Position numbers and translations under genes: made by a program | Shown: in pieces, positions 35,602 to 45,305 of the stretch | How the letters are laid out: each line of letters starts with the position of its first letter | Numbering within the stretch: position 1 is the stretch's first letter | The notes under the pieces: generated by a model | The model's database searches: none | Told to the model about the DNA's origin: nothing | The model's input: the letters and a program-made list of their open reading frames with translations, nothing else | Assembly: GCA_038400315.1 (NCBI GenBank) | Contig: CP151667.1 | Location: forward strand, 4,289,174-4,353,173 | DNA from: Isosphaeraceae bacterium EP7 | GTDB taxonomy: Bacteria; Planctomycetota; Planctomycetia; Isosphaerales; Isosphaeraceae | Length of the DNA stretch: 64,000 bases | Direction: 5' to 3'

Positions 35602-36207
35602 ATGATCCTCGTCGAGAAACCGCTGGGAAATATCCGCGATGCCGAGTGGGCGCGGAAGCTGGAAGGGGCGGTCGTCGACCTGCTGCATCTGGACCAGTGG
35701 CAGGCGCAGAAGAACAGGTTTCGCCTGAGAAGCGAGAACGGCACCGAATTGGCGGTGGCCCTGGAGCGCTCAACCCACCTGAGCGACGGAGACATCCTGG
35801 CCTGGGACGAGGCGACCCGCACCGCAAACGTCGCCCGCATCAGGCTCCAGGACGTCCTGGTGATCCACCTGGACGGATTGCTGGGAGAGCCGGCCGAGAT
35901 CCTCGCTCGCACCTGCTTCGAGCTCGGCCATGCGCTCGGCAACCAGCACTGGCCGGCCGTGGTGAAGGGGACGACCGTCTATGTTCCCCTGACCGTCGAC
36001 CGCAAGGTGATGGACTCGGTAATGCGGACCCATGCATTCGTCGGAATTCGTCACGAGTTCAAGCCGGGCCAGGAGATCGTCCCCTACATGGCCCCGCACG
36101 AGTCCAGGCGACTCTTCGGCGGCGCCGACGCCACGCCCCACTCGCACGCATCGGGGCTCGTGGCGCCGCAGGATCCTCCGCCGACCGGGGCGGTCGTCGG
36201 TCCGTAA
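35602..36207 (+). CDS. ureE: Urease accessory protein UreE
   Basis: UreE is a nickel metallochaperone that delivers Ni2+ to the urease activation complex. The 201-residue protein has the N-terminal peptide-binding domain (NRFRLRSENGTELAVALERS, LSDGDILAWDE) and the metal-binding domain with CFELGHALGNQHWPAVV and VMDSVMRTHAFVGIRHEF. The C-terminal tail has only three His (APHESRR, TPHSHASG), so there is no long poly-His nickel store. Position between ureC and ureF matches many urease operons. Confidence 0.94.
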   Translation: MILVEKPLGNIRDAEWARKLEGAVVDLLHLDQWQAQKNRFRLRSENGTELAVALERSTHLSDGDILAWDEATRTANVARIRLQDVLVIHLDGLLGEPAEILARTCFELGHALGNQHWPAVVKGTTVYVPLTVDRKVMDSVMRTHAFVGIRHEFKPGQEIVPYMAPHESRRLFGGADATPHSHASGLVAPQDPPPTGAVVGP

Positions 36208-36219
36208 TCGCTATTCACG

Positions 36220-36987
36220 ATGACAGGGAAGGGCGGACGTTCGCACACCCGCATGAGTATCCCAACAGACACACGACCTGATCCCGTCTCCGTTCCCATG
36301 ACGGATCTCCTGGGCGTGATGCGCCTGCTCCAGTTCGGCGACTCGATGCTGCCGGTTGGCTCATTCTCGTTCTCCAACGGGCTCGAATCGGCCGTCCAGT
36401 GCGGATTGGTGCAGGACCAAGAAACCCTGGAGGCCTTCGTGCGCACCGCCGTGCGGCAGGCCGGGACGTCCGACGGCATCGCGCTGCTTGAGGCCCATCG
36501 AGGCACCCTCGCCGGTGACCTCTCGCGGGTCATCCTGGCCGACCACGCGGTGTTCGACCGCAAGCTGGGCGAAGAACTTCGCACCATGAACACGCGCATG
36601 GGTCGCAAGCTGGCGGAGATGGCCGGGCGTGTGAACGGAGACCCGGCCGCCGCGAGTTGGTTGGCCTCGATCCGCGCGGGCGAGACCCCGGGGACCTATC
36701 CGGTGGCCCAGGGGCTCGTTTTCGCGTCCATGGGGCTCGACGAGCGGATCGCCTTCGGGGTGCATCAGTACGGCGTGGCGAGCATGATGCTGGGGGCCGC
36801 GCTCCGACTGATGAGGCTCGACTATCTCGATGCGCAGGCGATCCTCTATCGGATCAATGACGGGGCCGACGCCGCCTACGAGCGGGCCGCCGTCGCGCCG
36901 CTCGAAGAGATGGCGTCGTATGCCCCCTCGATCGACGTGCTGGCGGCCGTGCACGTCGGCGCCCACGTCCGGATGTTCATGAATTAG
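36220..36987 (+). CDS. ureF: Urease accessory protein UreF
   Basis: The all-helical UreF acts with UreD and UreG in nickel insertion. It is recognised by [20 protein letters not shown] and [20 protein letters not shown]. From the ATG at 36220 it has 255 residues. ATGs at 36253 and 36298 would give 244 and 229 residues, closer to family length, and no strong ribosome binding site decides among them. It starts 12 bases after ureE and ends 29 bases before the ureG ATG. Confidence 0.93.
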   Translation: MTGKGGRSHTRMSIPTDTRPDPVSVPMTDLLGVMRLLQFGDSMLPVGSFSFSNGLESAVQCGLVQDQETLEAFVRTAVRQAGTSDGIALLEAHRGTLAGDLSRVILADHAVFDRKLGEELRTMNTRMGRKLAEMAGRVNGDPAAASWLASIRAGETPGTYPVAQGLVFASMGLDERIAFGVHQYGVASMMLGAALRLMRLDYLDAQAILYRINDGADAAYERAAVAPLEEMASYAPSIDVLAAVHVGAHVRMFMN

Positions 36988-37016
36988 ATTCGTTGGTTGA
37001 CGGGAATCGGGGCGTC

Positions 37017-37655
37017 ATGAAGAAGATCACGCGCATCGGAATCGGCGGCCCGGTCGGGTCGGGCAAGACGGCGATCGTCGAGTCGATCACCCCCAGGCTC
37101 GTCGATCTCGGGATCCGGGTCCTGATCATCACGAACGACGTGGTGACGACCGAGGACGCCAAGCAGGTCCGCCGCACGCTCAAGGGGGTCTTGATCGAGG
37201 AGCGGATCCTCGGCGTCGAGACCGGCGCCTGCCCGCACACCGCCGTCCGCGAAGACCCGAGCATGAATCTGGCCGCCGTCGAGGACATGGAGGCACGCTT
37301 CCCCGACACCGACGTCGTCCTCATCGAGAGCGGCGGCGACAACCTGACGCTCACCTTCAGCCCGGCACTCGTCGATTACTTCATCTACGTGATCGACGTG
37401 GCGGCCGGCGACAAGATCCCGCGCAAGAATGGCCCGGGCATCACCCAGTCCGACATCCTGGTCATCAACAAGACCGACCTGGCCCCTTACGTCGGCGCGA
37501 GCCTTGAGGTGATGGACCGAGACTCGCAGTTGATGAGGGGGGGGAAGCCTCACCTCTTCACCAACTGCAAGACCGGCGAGGGGGTCGACGAACTCGTGCA
37601 CCTGATCCGCGAGAACGTCCTGTTCGATCTCCAGTTGAAGGCCATCAAAGAGTGA
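37017..37655 (+). CDS. ureG: Urease accessory GTPase UreG
   Basis: This 212-residue SIMIBI GTPase powers nickel delivery. Walker A is [16 protein letters not shown]. The metal-binding Cys-Pro-His is in [18 protein letters not shown], the G3-like segment in [16 protein letters not shown], and the NKTD guanine motif in [13 protein letters not shown]. The ATG at 37017 gives the canonical N-terminus; a TTG at 36993 is less likely. The stop overlaps the GTG start of ureD. Confidence 0.97.
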   Translation: MKKITRIGIGGPVGSGKTAIVESITPRLVDLGIRVLIITNDVVTTEDAKQVRRTLKGVLIEERILGVETGACPHTAVREDPSMNLAAVEDMEARFPDTDVVLIESGGDNLTLTFSPALVDYFIYVIDVAAGDKIPRKNGPGITQSDILVINKTDLAPYVGASLEVMDRDSQLMRGGKPHLFTNCKTGEGVDELVHLIRENVLFDLQLKAIKE

Positions 37656-38566
37656 CCCCCCTTCACCTGGTGCCCGAGCTGGCCCCCTATCAGGACGAAC
37701 CGGCACAGCTCCCGAGCGGCTCCCTCGGGAAGGATGCGCGACTGCGCCTCAGGTTCGAGCGGCGGGGGGAGAAATCGATCCTCTCGCACATGGAACGCAA
37801 GGCGCCTCTGCTCGTCCAGCGTGCAATCTACTGCGACGAGGGACTGCCCGGAATCCCCTGGGTGTTCATCATCACCAACTCCGGCGGGATCCTCCAGGGC
37901 GACCGATACCAGATCAAGATCGAGGCGGGGCCCGGGGCGATCGGCCACGTCACCAGCCAGGCCGCGACGAAGATCCACGAGATGGACGCCAACTTCGCCG
38001 CGCAGGAGCAGGAGATCATCCTGGAGGAGAATTCCTACCTGGAATATCTCCCGGATCAGATCATCCCGTTCCGTCACTCGCGATTCCTGACCCGGACCCG
38101 CCTGAACGTCGACCCCACGGCGACCCTGTTGTATTCGGAAATACTGATGGCCGGTCGCAAGTATTACGGCGACGGCGAGTCCTTCGAGTTCGACCTCTTC
38201 TCGTCCACCGTCAGGGCCGAGCGTCCCGGCGGGAAGACACTCTTCGCCGAGAAATACGTCATCGAACCGCACGCCCTCAGCCCTCGCGAACTTGGCGTGA
38301 TGGGCGATTACGACGTTTTCGGCAACGTCATCCTGCTCACTCCGAAGATTCACGCCGAGGCCATCTTCGCCAAGGTGAGGCCGTCGTTCGACCGATCCTT
38401 GCCCTGGGTCGAGGGCGTGTCGAGGTTGCCCAACGACGCGGGACTGATCTTCAAGGTGCTGGCCAGGGAGTCGAGCATCGCCCGTGCCCGGATCCGCGAG
38501 TTCTGGTCGATCGTCCGGCCCGTGGTCGCGGGCTCTCCGGTGCCTGCGGAATTCCTCTGGCGTTGA
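37652..38566 (+). CDS. ureD: Urease accessory protein UreD (UreH)
   Basis: UreD binds apo-urease and forms the nickel tunnel with UreF and UreG. The 304-residue protein starts at a GTG overlapping the ureG stop. It shows [52 protein letters not shown] and [19 protein letters not shown], standard for UreD. Its place at the end of the operon differs from enterobacterial clusters where ureD comes first, but ureABCEFGD orders occur elsewhere. It completes the seven-gene urease set. Confidence 0.93.
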   Translation: MTPLHLVPELAPYQDEPAQLPSGSLGKDARLRLRFERRGEKSILSHMERKAPLLVQRAIYCDEGLPGIPWVFIITNSGGILQGDRYQIKIEAGPGAIGHVTSQAATKIHEMDANFAAQEQEIILEENSYLEYLPDQIIPFRHSRFLTRTRLNVDPTATLLYSEILMAGRKYYGDGESFEFDLFSSTVRAERPGGKTLFAEKYVIEPHALSPRELGVMGDYDVFGNVILLTPKIHAEAIFAKVRPSFDRSLPWVEGVSRLPNDAGLIFKVLARESSIARARIREFWSIVRPVVAGSPVPAEFLWR

Positions 38567-38820
38567 TCGGAATATGCGGTCTTAGCGATATGAAGAACTC
38601 GAGGAGTATGCCCTTGCGGCCGATGAAGAATCGGATAGGCGGGACATTGGCGGCCGGGCCGATTGGACTTTTGGGGATTTGAGGCTAGAGTTCACTGGAG
38701 GCCTTGCCCTCCAGGATTCTCCCGCGTGGCCGGTCCTCGGTCAGCGCCGATGGAGTGGAATTCCCGTCAGTTGTCGATTTTTCGGGCCTGTTGATGAACC
38801 CTTTTATGGGGCATCGAGCC

Positions 38821-39120
38821 ATGAAAAAGGGCAGACGGCACTTCCTCAATACCCGGTTCGCCCGCCTCCGGCGGCACCTGGAAATTAGCGCCGACATGGC
38901 CCGCCCCCGGCGGATTCGCACCAGGTCGGCCCGCTATGCCGCGTCGCTTGCCGAGCAACTCGGCCTGATCGAGCGCCCGTCGTGCTGCACCTGGTGCCGC
39001 CGGCATCAGAGGCTGGAGCGGCACCACTGGGACTACCAGGAGCCGCTCGTCGTGACGTTCCTGTGCGAAGCCTGCCACGAGGTGGCCGACTCGATGGTGG
39101 GTCGCTCGCAGACCGCTTAG
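38821..39120 (+). CDS. Small HNH-like zinc-binding protein
   Basis: The 99-residue basic protein has an N-terminal Arg-rich part and a zinc/HNH-like module. CTWCRRHQRLERHHWDY provides CxxC and HH, and FLCEACHEVAD provides a second CxxCH. This order resembles compact HNH nucleases or zinc fingers often found in phage-derived proteins, but nuclease activity is not shown. The ATG at 38821 is preferred over 38704 because the extra N-terminus looks non-coding. It stands 255 bases after ureD and convergent with the next gene. Confidence 0.55.
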   Translation: MKKGRRHFLNTRFARLRRHLEISADMARPRRIRTRSARYAASLAEQLGLIERPSCCTWCRRHQRLERHHWDYQEPLVVTFLCEACHEVADSMVGRSQTA

Positions 39121-39152
39121 TCGTCTGCCAAGTTAAATTTGCGGATCGTCTT

Positions 39153-39458
39153 TCACCTGGGTTCAGGTGGGTCTGACGACACCGGAAGCCACGGGTGGCT
39201 GGATGCGTCTTGGTATTTCAGGCTGAGTGCGTGATGGTATTCGGCGCGTATCTGATAACTTTCGGCGTCGGCTGTCCCGGCTTGATGCCCCGCCAAACCT
39301 ATCATCTTAAGGCGATTGATCAGGTGATTTCGTGCCAAGGCGCGGAACCTTTGCCTCCGCTGGTCCATTTGTCGAAGACCAGCAAGGCCACCGAACGCGA
39401 TTCCCAGGATTGCCACGGCGATCATCAAAGTTCGGAGGCGAAATTTCGAGATGCGCAA
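39153..39458 (-). CDS. Small membrane protein with RLRTLM motif
   Basis: The 101-residue protein begins with KFRLRTLMIAVAILGIAFGG, one membrane helix preceded by the Arg-rich RLRTLM motif that recurs at the N-terminus of many short planctomycete membrane proteins. The remainder is basic and soluble. Start is a TTG at 39458, supported by GGAGG seven bases upstream. No function is known. Confidence 0.6.
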   Translation of the reverse strand: MRISKFRLRTLMIAVAILGIAFGGLAGLRQMDQRRQRFRALARNHLINRLKMIGLAGHQAGTADAESYQIRAEYHHALSLKYQDASSHPWLPVSSDPPEPR

Positions 39459-39605
39459 GGGCTGACCTCCGAGTGTTTCGTTTGAACTTACCTCAGGGGT
39501 GCGAATCCCGAAAATCTAGGGCCATGCTTCTGTTGCGGGCTGATTCTCGGCAAACGTGACGTTCCCGGGGAGATGCCAACCCCGCAACGTGGGTATGTTG
39601 GACGA

Positions 39606-41585
39606 CTATCCCGGGCTGGGGGGTGGGCCCGCCTCGCCGAGGGGAAGCGGCCTGACGACCGGGCTGAGCGGGAGCGTGGCGACGAACGTGGTCCCCTGTC
39701 CCGGAGAGGAATGCCAGGCGAGGTGGCCCCCCGCTCGTTCGAGGTAGCGGGCCGCCCGGGGCAAACCCAGGCCGAGGCCTCGGCCCGCCTGTCGACCGCA
39801 ATAGAACGGGTCGAAGAGGTGGCTGGCGTCGGTCGCGGAGAGCCCACGTCCTTCGTCGTGGACCGTCCACCGCAGGCCGGCGAGGGATCGTTCGGTCGTG
39901 ACCGAGATGCTCGATCCCTTGGGGCTCGCTTCCAGGGCGTTACGCACCAGGGCGTCGGCGACCTGCCGCAGCGGGTCGGGGTCGACCCAGGCGGCGGGCC
40001 CTGCGTCGCGGTTCTCGGACTGGATCCGGATGTCGCGGGCCTGCGCCTCGTGCTGGAGGTCACGCAGGCAGCCGTTGATGATCTCGGCGGGCTGGCACGA
40101 ACGCGGCCTGGGCTCGGCCGGGCGGGCGACGTGCATCAGGTCGCGGAGGATGTGGTGGGCCCGCTGCGCCTGGCCGATGATCGCCCGCAGCGACTTGGCG
40201 GTGTCGGCGTCGCGGGTCGCGGCGAGAAGGAGCTGGGCCCGGCCGAGGATGACGGCAAGCGGGTTGTTCATCTCATGGCTGGCCCCGGCGGCGAACTCGG
40301 CCAGGGCGCCCAGATGATCCGACTGCTTCGACCGGGTCTCGTCTCCGAGGTGCGACCGATGCGAATGCACCACCGCGTCGAGCCTGCGAGCAAGCCGGTC
40401 GCGGTCGCTGACACGGCCGGCCCAGGCGCGCCAGGCCTCCAGCGTCGGGTGGCGTAGCAGACGAGCGGCGTCGGCCGGATCTTCGGGCCAGAGATGGACT
40501 TCCGCACCCTGGCCGTCGGCCGAAAGTGGGACGACGAGCGGTGGCCTGGGATTGGCCGACGGGGTAAGACTCTCGGGAGACCAGGAGACCCGTGCGCTGG
40601 CGACCCCGGGTTCTTCACACCACAGGCGCCCCGCTTGAGCGGCCCAGTTCGCGGGGGAATCGGCGGGGTCGGACGAGGTGAGCGCGTCGAGGAACCGGTC
40701 CTTGGCGGCGAGGTCGTGGGCGAGACGACGATGCTTCAGCGTCAGCGCGACATGCCGACGGGAGAGGTCTTCCTCGCGGCGTGACGAGTCGTCGGCGACC
40801 AGGTTGCCGGAGCAGCGGACCTGGACCTCGGCGATGAGCAGGCGGACGCGGACGTCGGTGGGCCCGGCGCCGTTGCGGGCCTGCGGTGCGAGGGTCCATG
40901 GGGTCTGGTTGGCCCGGGCGTGGGCTTCCTGGATCCAGGACAGGCGCAGGGCGTCCGAGGCGCCGGAGTTGAGCGATCCTCGCTCGTCGGAGGCGAGCCA
41001 GGCGGCGTCGGCGACGAGCGAATCGCAGCTAAGCCGATCGGCCAGGGCCAGGCCGATGGACGGCGCATCCTTGCCCAGCTCGAGGACTTCCAACGCATGC
41101 CGTTCGGCCGGGTTGGCCATCGCGAGCAGTCTGGCCAGGAGATCCGGACGGTCGGCGGCGATGGACCAGTAGCCGAGATTGGCGAGCAGGCCGGCGCGTC
41201 CGACGCGGTCGGGATCGGTGTCACCCGCTTCTCGTGCGATGCGCCTGGCGGCGAGCATCACGGCGACGGAGTGCCGCCAGAGGGTCTCGACCGCCTCGGC
41301 AGCGGGGCCGTCGAGTGTCGGCCACCAGGTGGTCTCGGCGACGAGACCGGCGGGACTCAAAGGGCCGGATTGACGCAGGCGGGAAGCGGCGAGCTGCCAG
41401 CCCGGGTCGATCTCGGCGGCGGCGGGCGCGACGAGGTCGGGCTCGCTGCGATGGTCATCGGGCTCGCGCTCGGACTCGGCCAGCCTGGCCAGCACGAGCC
41501 GGGCGGTCGCGGGACGGAGGGGCAGGGGGGCCGGGCCTGCTGGCCGACGCGTGTGGTCGGGCCTCGCGGACATGGGAACACTCAC
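39606..41585 (-). CDS. HDOD-domain sensor histidine kinase
   Basis: From a GTG at 41585 (GGGGAAGGAG nine bases upstream) the protein has 659 residues; a GTG at 41633 or ATG at 41573 are alternatives. The first ~280 residues resemble an HDOD signalling domain (QSGPLSPAGLVAETTWWPTL, LWRHSVAVMLAARRIAREAG, LLANLGYWSIAADRPDLLAR). A linker follows, then a HisKA helix with the phosphorylated His in GASHEMNNPLAVILGRAQLL. The HATPase has ALVRNALEASPKG, VHDEGRGLS and GLGLGLPRAARYLERAGG. No membrane helix is seen, so it is cytoplasmic. Its partner is the regulator encoded just upstream at 41645-42223. Confidence 0.85.
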   Translation of the reverse strand: MSVPMSARPDHTRRPAGPAPLPLRPATARLVLARLAESEREPDDHRSEPDLVAPAAAEIDPGWQLAASRLRQSGPLSPAGLVAETTWWPTLDGPAAEAVETLWRHSVAVMLAARRIAREAGDTDPDRVGRAGLLANLGYWSIAADRPDLLARLLAMANPAERHALEVLELGKDAPSIGLALADRLSCDSLVADAAWLASDERGSLNSGASDALRLSWIQEAHARANQTPWTLAPQARNGAGPTDVRVRLLIAEVQVRCSGNLVADDSSRREEDLSRRHVALTLKHRRLAHDLAAKDRFLDALTSSDPADSPANWAAQAGRLWCEEPGVASARVSWSPESLTPSANPRPPLVVPLSADGQGAEVHLWPEDPADAARLLRHPTLEAWRAWAGRVSDRDRLARRLDAVVHSHRSHLGDETRSKQSDHLGALAEFAAGASHEMNNPLAVILGRAQLLLAATRDADTAKSLRAIIGQAQRAHHILRDLMHVARPAEPRPRSCQPAEIINGCLRDLQHEAQARDIRIQSENRDAGPAAWVDPDPLRQVADALVRNALEASPKGSSISVTTERSLAGLRWTVHDEGRGLSATDASHLFDPFYCGRQAGRGLGLGLPRAARYLERAGGHLAWHSSPGQGTTFVATLPLSPVVRPLPLGEAGPPPSPG

Positions 41586-41644
41586 CGAGTCGGGCTCCTT
41601 CCCCTCGGCGCCATTCGGCGGGCATCCTGCCACGCCGGGACCGC

Positions 41645-42223
41645 TCAGCTTGCCGCGGTCTCAATGTCTAGTTGTCGGCAGATTCGCCGGAGGAGTTCAT
41701 CGATGTCGAGCGGCTTGTGGAGGAAATCATCGGCCCCGGATGCCCGCAGCTCGTCAATCTTGTCTTCCTCGATCAAGCCCGAGATGCAGATGATCTTGAT
41801 GTCCGACATCGTCGGGTCTTTGCGGATCAGCTCGCAGACGGCCTGGCCGTTGATGTCGGGGAGCATCACGTCGAGGATGATCAGGTCGGGGTGATACTCC
41901 TTGGCGAGCATCCCGGCGCCGAATCCGTTATTCACGACCTTGGTCTCGAACCGGGCGTCGCCGGCGAGCACGTCGACGATCAGGTCGACAACAGCCTGGT
42001 CGTCGTCGACCACGAGGATCCGCCGCCGGCCGCTTTCGAGGGCGTCGGTGGGGATGCTGTTTTCCTTCATGAACCGGAAGAGCGACTCGCGTGGGATGCG
42101 GCGAAAGCGCGAGCCAGGGACGCGAAATCCGCGTAGCTGGCCCGAGTCGAAGCAGCGGATGATGGTCTGCTGACTGACTTTACAGATCTTCGCCGCTTCA
42201 CCGGTCGTGAACACGGTCTTCAT
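41645..42223 (-). CDS. Response regulator with N-terminal excisionase-type HTH and C-terminal receiver
   Basis: The 192-residue protein has an N-terminal MerR/excisionase-type DNA-binding domain (FTTGEAAKICKVSQQTIIRC, GQLRGFRVPGSRFRRIPR) and a C-terminal receiver. The receiver has acidic pocket RILVVDDDQAVV, phospho-Asp in DLIILDVMLPD, Thr/Ser position ICISGL and Lys in FLHKPLD. This order is reversed from most response regulators. It precedes the histidine kinase gene by about 60 bases, so the two form a two-component operon. A perfect promoter lies upstream at 42422-42449. Targets are unknown. Confidence 0.9.
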   Translation of the reverse strand: MKTVFTTGEAAKICKVSQQTIIRCFDSGQLRGFRVPGSRFRRIPRESLFRFMKENSIPTDALESGRRRILVVDDDQAVVDLIVDVLAGDARFETKVVNNGFGAGMLAKEYHPDLIILDVMLPDINGQAVCELIRKDPTMSDIKIICISGLIEEDKIDELRASGADDFLHKPLDIDELLRRICRQLDIETAAS

Positions 42224-42369
42224 AGTTGCATTGGTCCTATCCTACGGGTTCGTGGAACCCGATCGACCCAGCAGTCGGCGTACCAGACCTCCGCGGGGCC
42301 GTCCCGCCGGTCGCCCGACCCGCCCAAAGAATCGTCCTTGGCCGACCGCTGCCTACCATGGAATGCAAC

Positions 42370-42404
42370 CTGGTAAAGTCGTCCGGTTTTAACGATCTTA
42401 CCAG
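42370..42404. promoter_or_regulatory. Inverted repeat in the two-component operon leader
   Basis: CTGGTAA (42370-42376) and TTACCAG (42398-42404) are perfect 7-base arms 21 bases apart, placed just downstream of the predicted start of transcription. Spacing suits a dimeric regulator binding about three helical turns across, possibly the HTH-REC protein itself. Confidence 0.45.
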
Positions 42405-42421
42405 AATTGCCGACACGGCCA

Positions 42422-42449
42422 ATTATAAGACGCCCGCCTATCCTGTCAA
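42422..42449 (-). promoter_or_regulatory. Perfect consensus sigma70 promoter for the HTH-REC/HDOD-kinase operon
   Basis: On the minus strand TTGACA (42449-42444) and TATAAT (42427-42422) are 16 bases apart, both exact matches to the bacterial housekeeping consensus. The leader to the ATG at 42223 would be about 190 bases. Exact consensus in both boxes is rare in such high-GC DNA. Confidence 0.75.
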
Positions 42450-42669
42450 TCCAGATGATCGGGCCGCCAGATACCCATCTTCCATGACCGTCGCACGCGC
42501 CTGACTTGACCCAACCCTCCAATTGATAAGGGGTTGTTGGCAGGGTGGCGATACGAGGTGGGCTGCGAGCCCGGTGGCGGCGCGGCAAGTCACGTTGCGG
42601 AACGGGTTGCGCGTAGGGCTGTGGACCTGGGGTTGCAGGGGGCGCTGCGCGGGTCGGCCGGCCTCGGGC

Positions 42670-44517
42670 TTAGCGGAAGACGCCGGGCCGGGCCTCGCCG
42701 CGGTTTTCTCGCTTGAGGTGGATCAGCAGGGTGGCAACATCGGCCGGGGAGATCCCGGCGATCCGGCCGGCCTGGCCGAGCGAGATGGGCCGGACGCGGT
42801 CGAGCTTCTCGCGCGCCTCGGCCCTCATCTGGGGGATGGTCAGGTAGTCGAGCCAGTCCGGAAGCTGCTTGTCTTCGAGGCGGCGGAACCGCTCGACCTG
42901 CTCGGACTGACGCTTGACGTAGCCGCCGTAGCGGGCCTCGACCAGCGTCAGGGCGACCGCTTCGAGGTCATCCTCCAGGTCGACAAGCCCGGGATGGTGC
43001 ACGAGAAGGTCGGCCCAGGTGGTCTCGGGTCGGCGGGCGACCTGTTCGAGCGTGGGGCCGTCGGACCCGACCCGGACCTGTCGGAGTGTGGCCTCGATCT
43101 GGTCGACTCGATCTCGCTTGGCCTCGAAGCGGGCCCAGCGCTCATCATCGACCAGGCCGATCTCACGCCCCAGCGGAGTCAGGCGCATGTCGGCGTTGTC
43201 GTGGCGGAGGAGCAGTCGATATTCGGCCCGGCTCGTGAACATCCGGTAGGGCTCGTCGACTCCTCGGGTAACGAGGTCGTCGATGAGGACCCCGACGTAG
43301 GCCTTGGAGCGGTCCAGGTAGAACGGTTCAAGTCCCGAGACGGAGCGAGCGGCGTTGATGCCGGCCATCAGGCCCTGGGCGGCGGCCTCTTCATAGCCGG
43401 TGGTGCCGTTGATCTGGCCGGCGAAGTAGAGGCCGGGGACGCCTTTGGTTTCGAGGGTCGGCGCCAGCTGGGTGGGGGGGGCGTAGTCGTACTCGACCGC
43501 ATAGCCGTAGCGCATGATCTCGGCGTGTTCCAGGCCGGGGATCAGGGGGATGATGCGGTCCTGGACGTCGCGAGGGAGGCTTGTGCTGATGCCGTTGCAG
43601 TAGTATTCGAGGGTGGTCCGGCCTTCGGGTTCCAGGAAAATCTGGTGGCTCTCTCGGTCGGCGAAGCGGACAACCTTGTCCTCGATCGACGGGCAGTAGC
43701 GCGGCCCCGTGCTCTGGATCTGGCCGGAATACATCGGGGCGCGATCGAGGTTGGCCCGGATGATCTCGTGGACCTCGGCGTTAGTCGACGTGATGTGGCA
43801 CTGCATCTGGGGCTGGTCGATCTGCCGGGTCAGGAACGAGAAGGGTACCGGAATCTCATCGCCCGGCTGAGGCTCGGCCTTGCTGAAGTCGATGGTCCGA
43901 CCGTTCAGGCGCGGCGGGGTGCCGGTCTTGAACCGGTTGAGCTCGAAGCCGAGCGAGCGGAGGCTGCCGGACATCCCTTCGGCCGAGGCGTCGCCGGCTC
44001 GGCCGCCCGCGGTCTTGACCTCGCCGGTGTGCATCAGGGCCCGCAGGAATGTGCCGGTGGTGACGATGACGGCCCTGGCGCGGTACTCGATTCCGCCGCG
44101 GCAGGCGACCCCTTGAATTCGTCCGCCCTCGACGATCAGCCCTTCGACCATCTCCTGGCGAAGCGTCAATCGTTCCTGCCGCTCGACTTCTAGCTTAGCC
44201 AGCGCCTGATAGGCCTTCTTGTCGCTTTGCACGCGTGGGCTGTGCATCGCGGGCCCTTTGGCCCGGTTGAGGAGGCGGAACTGGATGGCCGTGGCGTCGG
44301 CGATGCGGCCCATCGCGCCGCCGAGCGCATCGATCTCGCGGACGATCTGCCCCTTGGCCACTCCGCCGATGGCGGGGTTGCAGCTCATCTGGCCGACGGC
44401 GTCGCAGTTAATGGTCAGCATCGCGGTGCGTGCGCCCAGGCGTGAGGACGCGAGGGCCGCTTCGAGGCCGGCGTGGCCTGCACCGATGACGATGACGTCG
44501 AACTCGCTCAAGGCCAT
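42670..44517 (-). CDS. mnmG: tRNA uridine-5-carboxymethylaminomethyl(34) synthesis enzyme MnmG (GidA)
   Basis: With MnmE, MnmG installs the 5-carboxymethylaminomethyl group on wobble uridine of certain tRNAs using FAD and NADH. The 615-residue protein starts [20 protein letters not shown] (FAD-binding) and has [20 protein letters not shown]. Other segments are [33 protein letters not shown] and [20 protein letters not shown]. The C-terminal helical domain includes [17 protein letters not shown]. The ATG at 44517 is chosen; upstream residues to 44565 do not match the family. No mnmE gene is adjacent. Confidence 0.95.
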   Translation of the reverse strand: MALSEFDVIVIGAGHAGLEAALASSRLGARTAMLTINCDAVGQMSCNPAIGGVAKGQIVREIDALGGAMGRIADATAIQFRLLNRAKGPAMHSPRVQSDKKAYQALAKLEVERQERLTLRQEMVEGLIVEGGRIQGVACRGGIEYRARAVIVTTGTFLRALMHTGEVKTAGGRAGDASAEGMSGSLRSLGFELNRFKTGTPPRLNGRTIDFSKAEPQPGDEIPVPFSFLTRQIDQPQMQCHITSTNAEVHEIIRANLDRAPMYSGQIQSTGPRYCPSIEDKVVRFADRESHQIFLEPEGRTTLEYYCNGISTSLPRDVQDRIIPLIPGLEHAEIMRYGYAVEYDYAPPTQLAPTLETKGVPGLYFAGQINGTTGYEEAAAQGLMAGINAARSVSGLEPFYLDRSKAYVGVLIDDLVTRGVDEPYRMFTSRAEYRLLLRHDNADMRLTPLGREIGLVDDERWARFEAKRDRVDQIEATLRQVRVGSDGPTLEQVARRPETTWADLLVHHPGLVDLEDDLEAVALTLVEARYGGYVKRQSEQVERFRRLEDKQLPDWLDYLTIPQMRAEAREKLDRVRPISLGQAGRIAGISPADVATLLIHLKRENRGEARPGVFR

Positions 44518-44680
44518 GAATCTGCCTCGCCGGGCGGCCTGGTTGGGGGCAGGCCGGGCGAGCATGGCACGCGAGTCCCGCCGGGCCAGGCCTCGTGGTC
44601 GAGGTGGTGCCGGCGGTGGTTCGCGAGTCGGCGGGCCGAGGTTGCCCGAGGGGAAGGAGAGGGAGACGTACTGACCGAGT

Positions 44681-44753
44681 GGGCGCTACTGGACTCGAAC
44701 CAGTGACCCCTACCGTGTGAGGATAGTGCTCTAACCAACTGAGCTAAGCGCCC
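44681..44753 (-). tRNA. tRNA-Val (CAC)
   Basis: A 73-base cloverleaf on the minus strand: acceptor GGGCGCT/AGCGCCC, D arm with AGTTGGTTA loop, anticodon stem CTATC/GGTAG (one G-T pair) with loop CTCACAC giving anticodon CAC, a 5-base variable loop, and T arm ACTGG-TTCGAGT-CCAGT. CCA is not encoded. It lies between tatB-like and mnmG genes. Confidence 0.95.
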
Positions 44754-44918
44754 GGTCATCGGAGGGGGTGACAGGACGCAGTTGCGTCCTTCAACCGTGC
44801 CCCGAAAGGGTCCACCCCGGCCTGGGCGTTGGGTCGGGTTCGACGTCACGTCGGGCCGGGGCGAGAGGACACATGATACGAAAAGCCTGGGCGAGTACAA
44901 GCCCCGGGTGCCCCCGGA

Positions 44919-45233
44919 TCAGTCGGGATAGACCTGAGGCTCGTATTCCATCTTGGGGACGGGGGGGGCCGAGGGGGCTTCGAACTTGGGGACCTCGGCG
45001 ACGGGGCTCGACTTGCGCGAGGAGTCGAAATCGTAGTCGTCGCGGCGGGCCGGGGTGGAGCTCATGCCGTTGGAGGCGGCATGGAACTCTTCCTCGATGC
45101 CGCTGAGCCCCTTCTTGAACTCGACGATCCCCTTGCCGAGCGACCGGCCGACTTCGGGCAATCGCTTGCCGAAGAGCATCACGGCCACGCCCATCACGAC
45201 GAGCATCTCGGGTAGGCCAAGCTGCGGGAACAT
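44919..45233 (-). CDS. TatA/TatB-family twin-arginine translocase subunit
   Basis: The 104-residue protein has one N-terminal membrane helix (LPEMLVVMGVAVMLFGKRLP) with the family FG hinge. An amphipathic helix follows (VGRSLGKGIVEFKKGLSGIE), then a Pro/Ser-rich tail. Tat proteins move folded proteins, such as those with SRR-type signals in this window, across the inner membrane. The longer tail points to TatB, but TatA and TatB cannot be told apart reliably from sequence. It lies 72 bases after the next Tat gene; no tatC is seen here. Confidence 0.88.
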   Translation of the reverse strand: MFPQLGLPEMLVVMGVAVMLFGKRLPEVGRSLGKGIVEFKKGLSGIEEEFHAASNGMSSTPARRDDYDFDSSRKSSPVAEVPKFEAPSAPPVPKMEYEPQVYPD

Positions 45234-45305
45234 AGATCAGCCTCGCGGGTTCCGGGTTCGTTCGGTCGTGAGATCCGTCTGGTGGGGGCAGGTGTCCGGC
45301 CCGAA

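Larger units (their letters stand above)
42224..42669. other. Intergenic region, 446 bp
   Basis: It lies upstream of the response regulator and downstream of mnmG, both on the minus strand. It holds the strong minus-strand promoter at 42422-42449 and the inverted repeat at 42370-42404. No coding region is convincing in 42450-42669. Confidence 0.65.
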
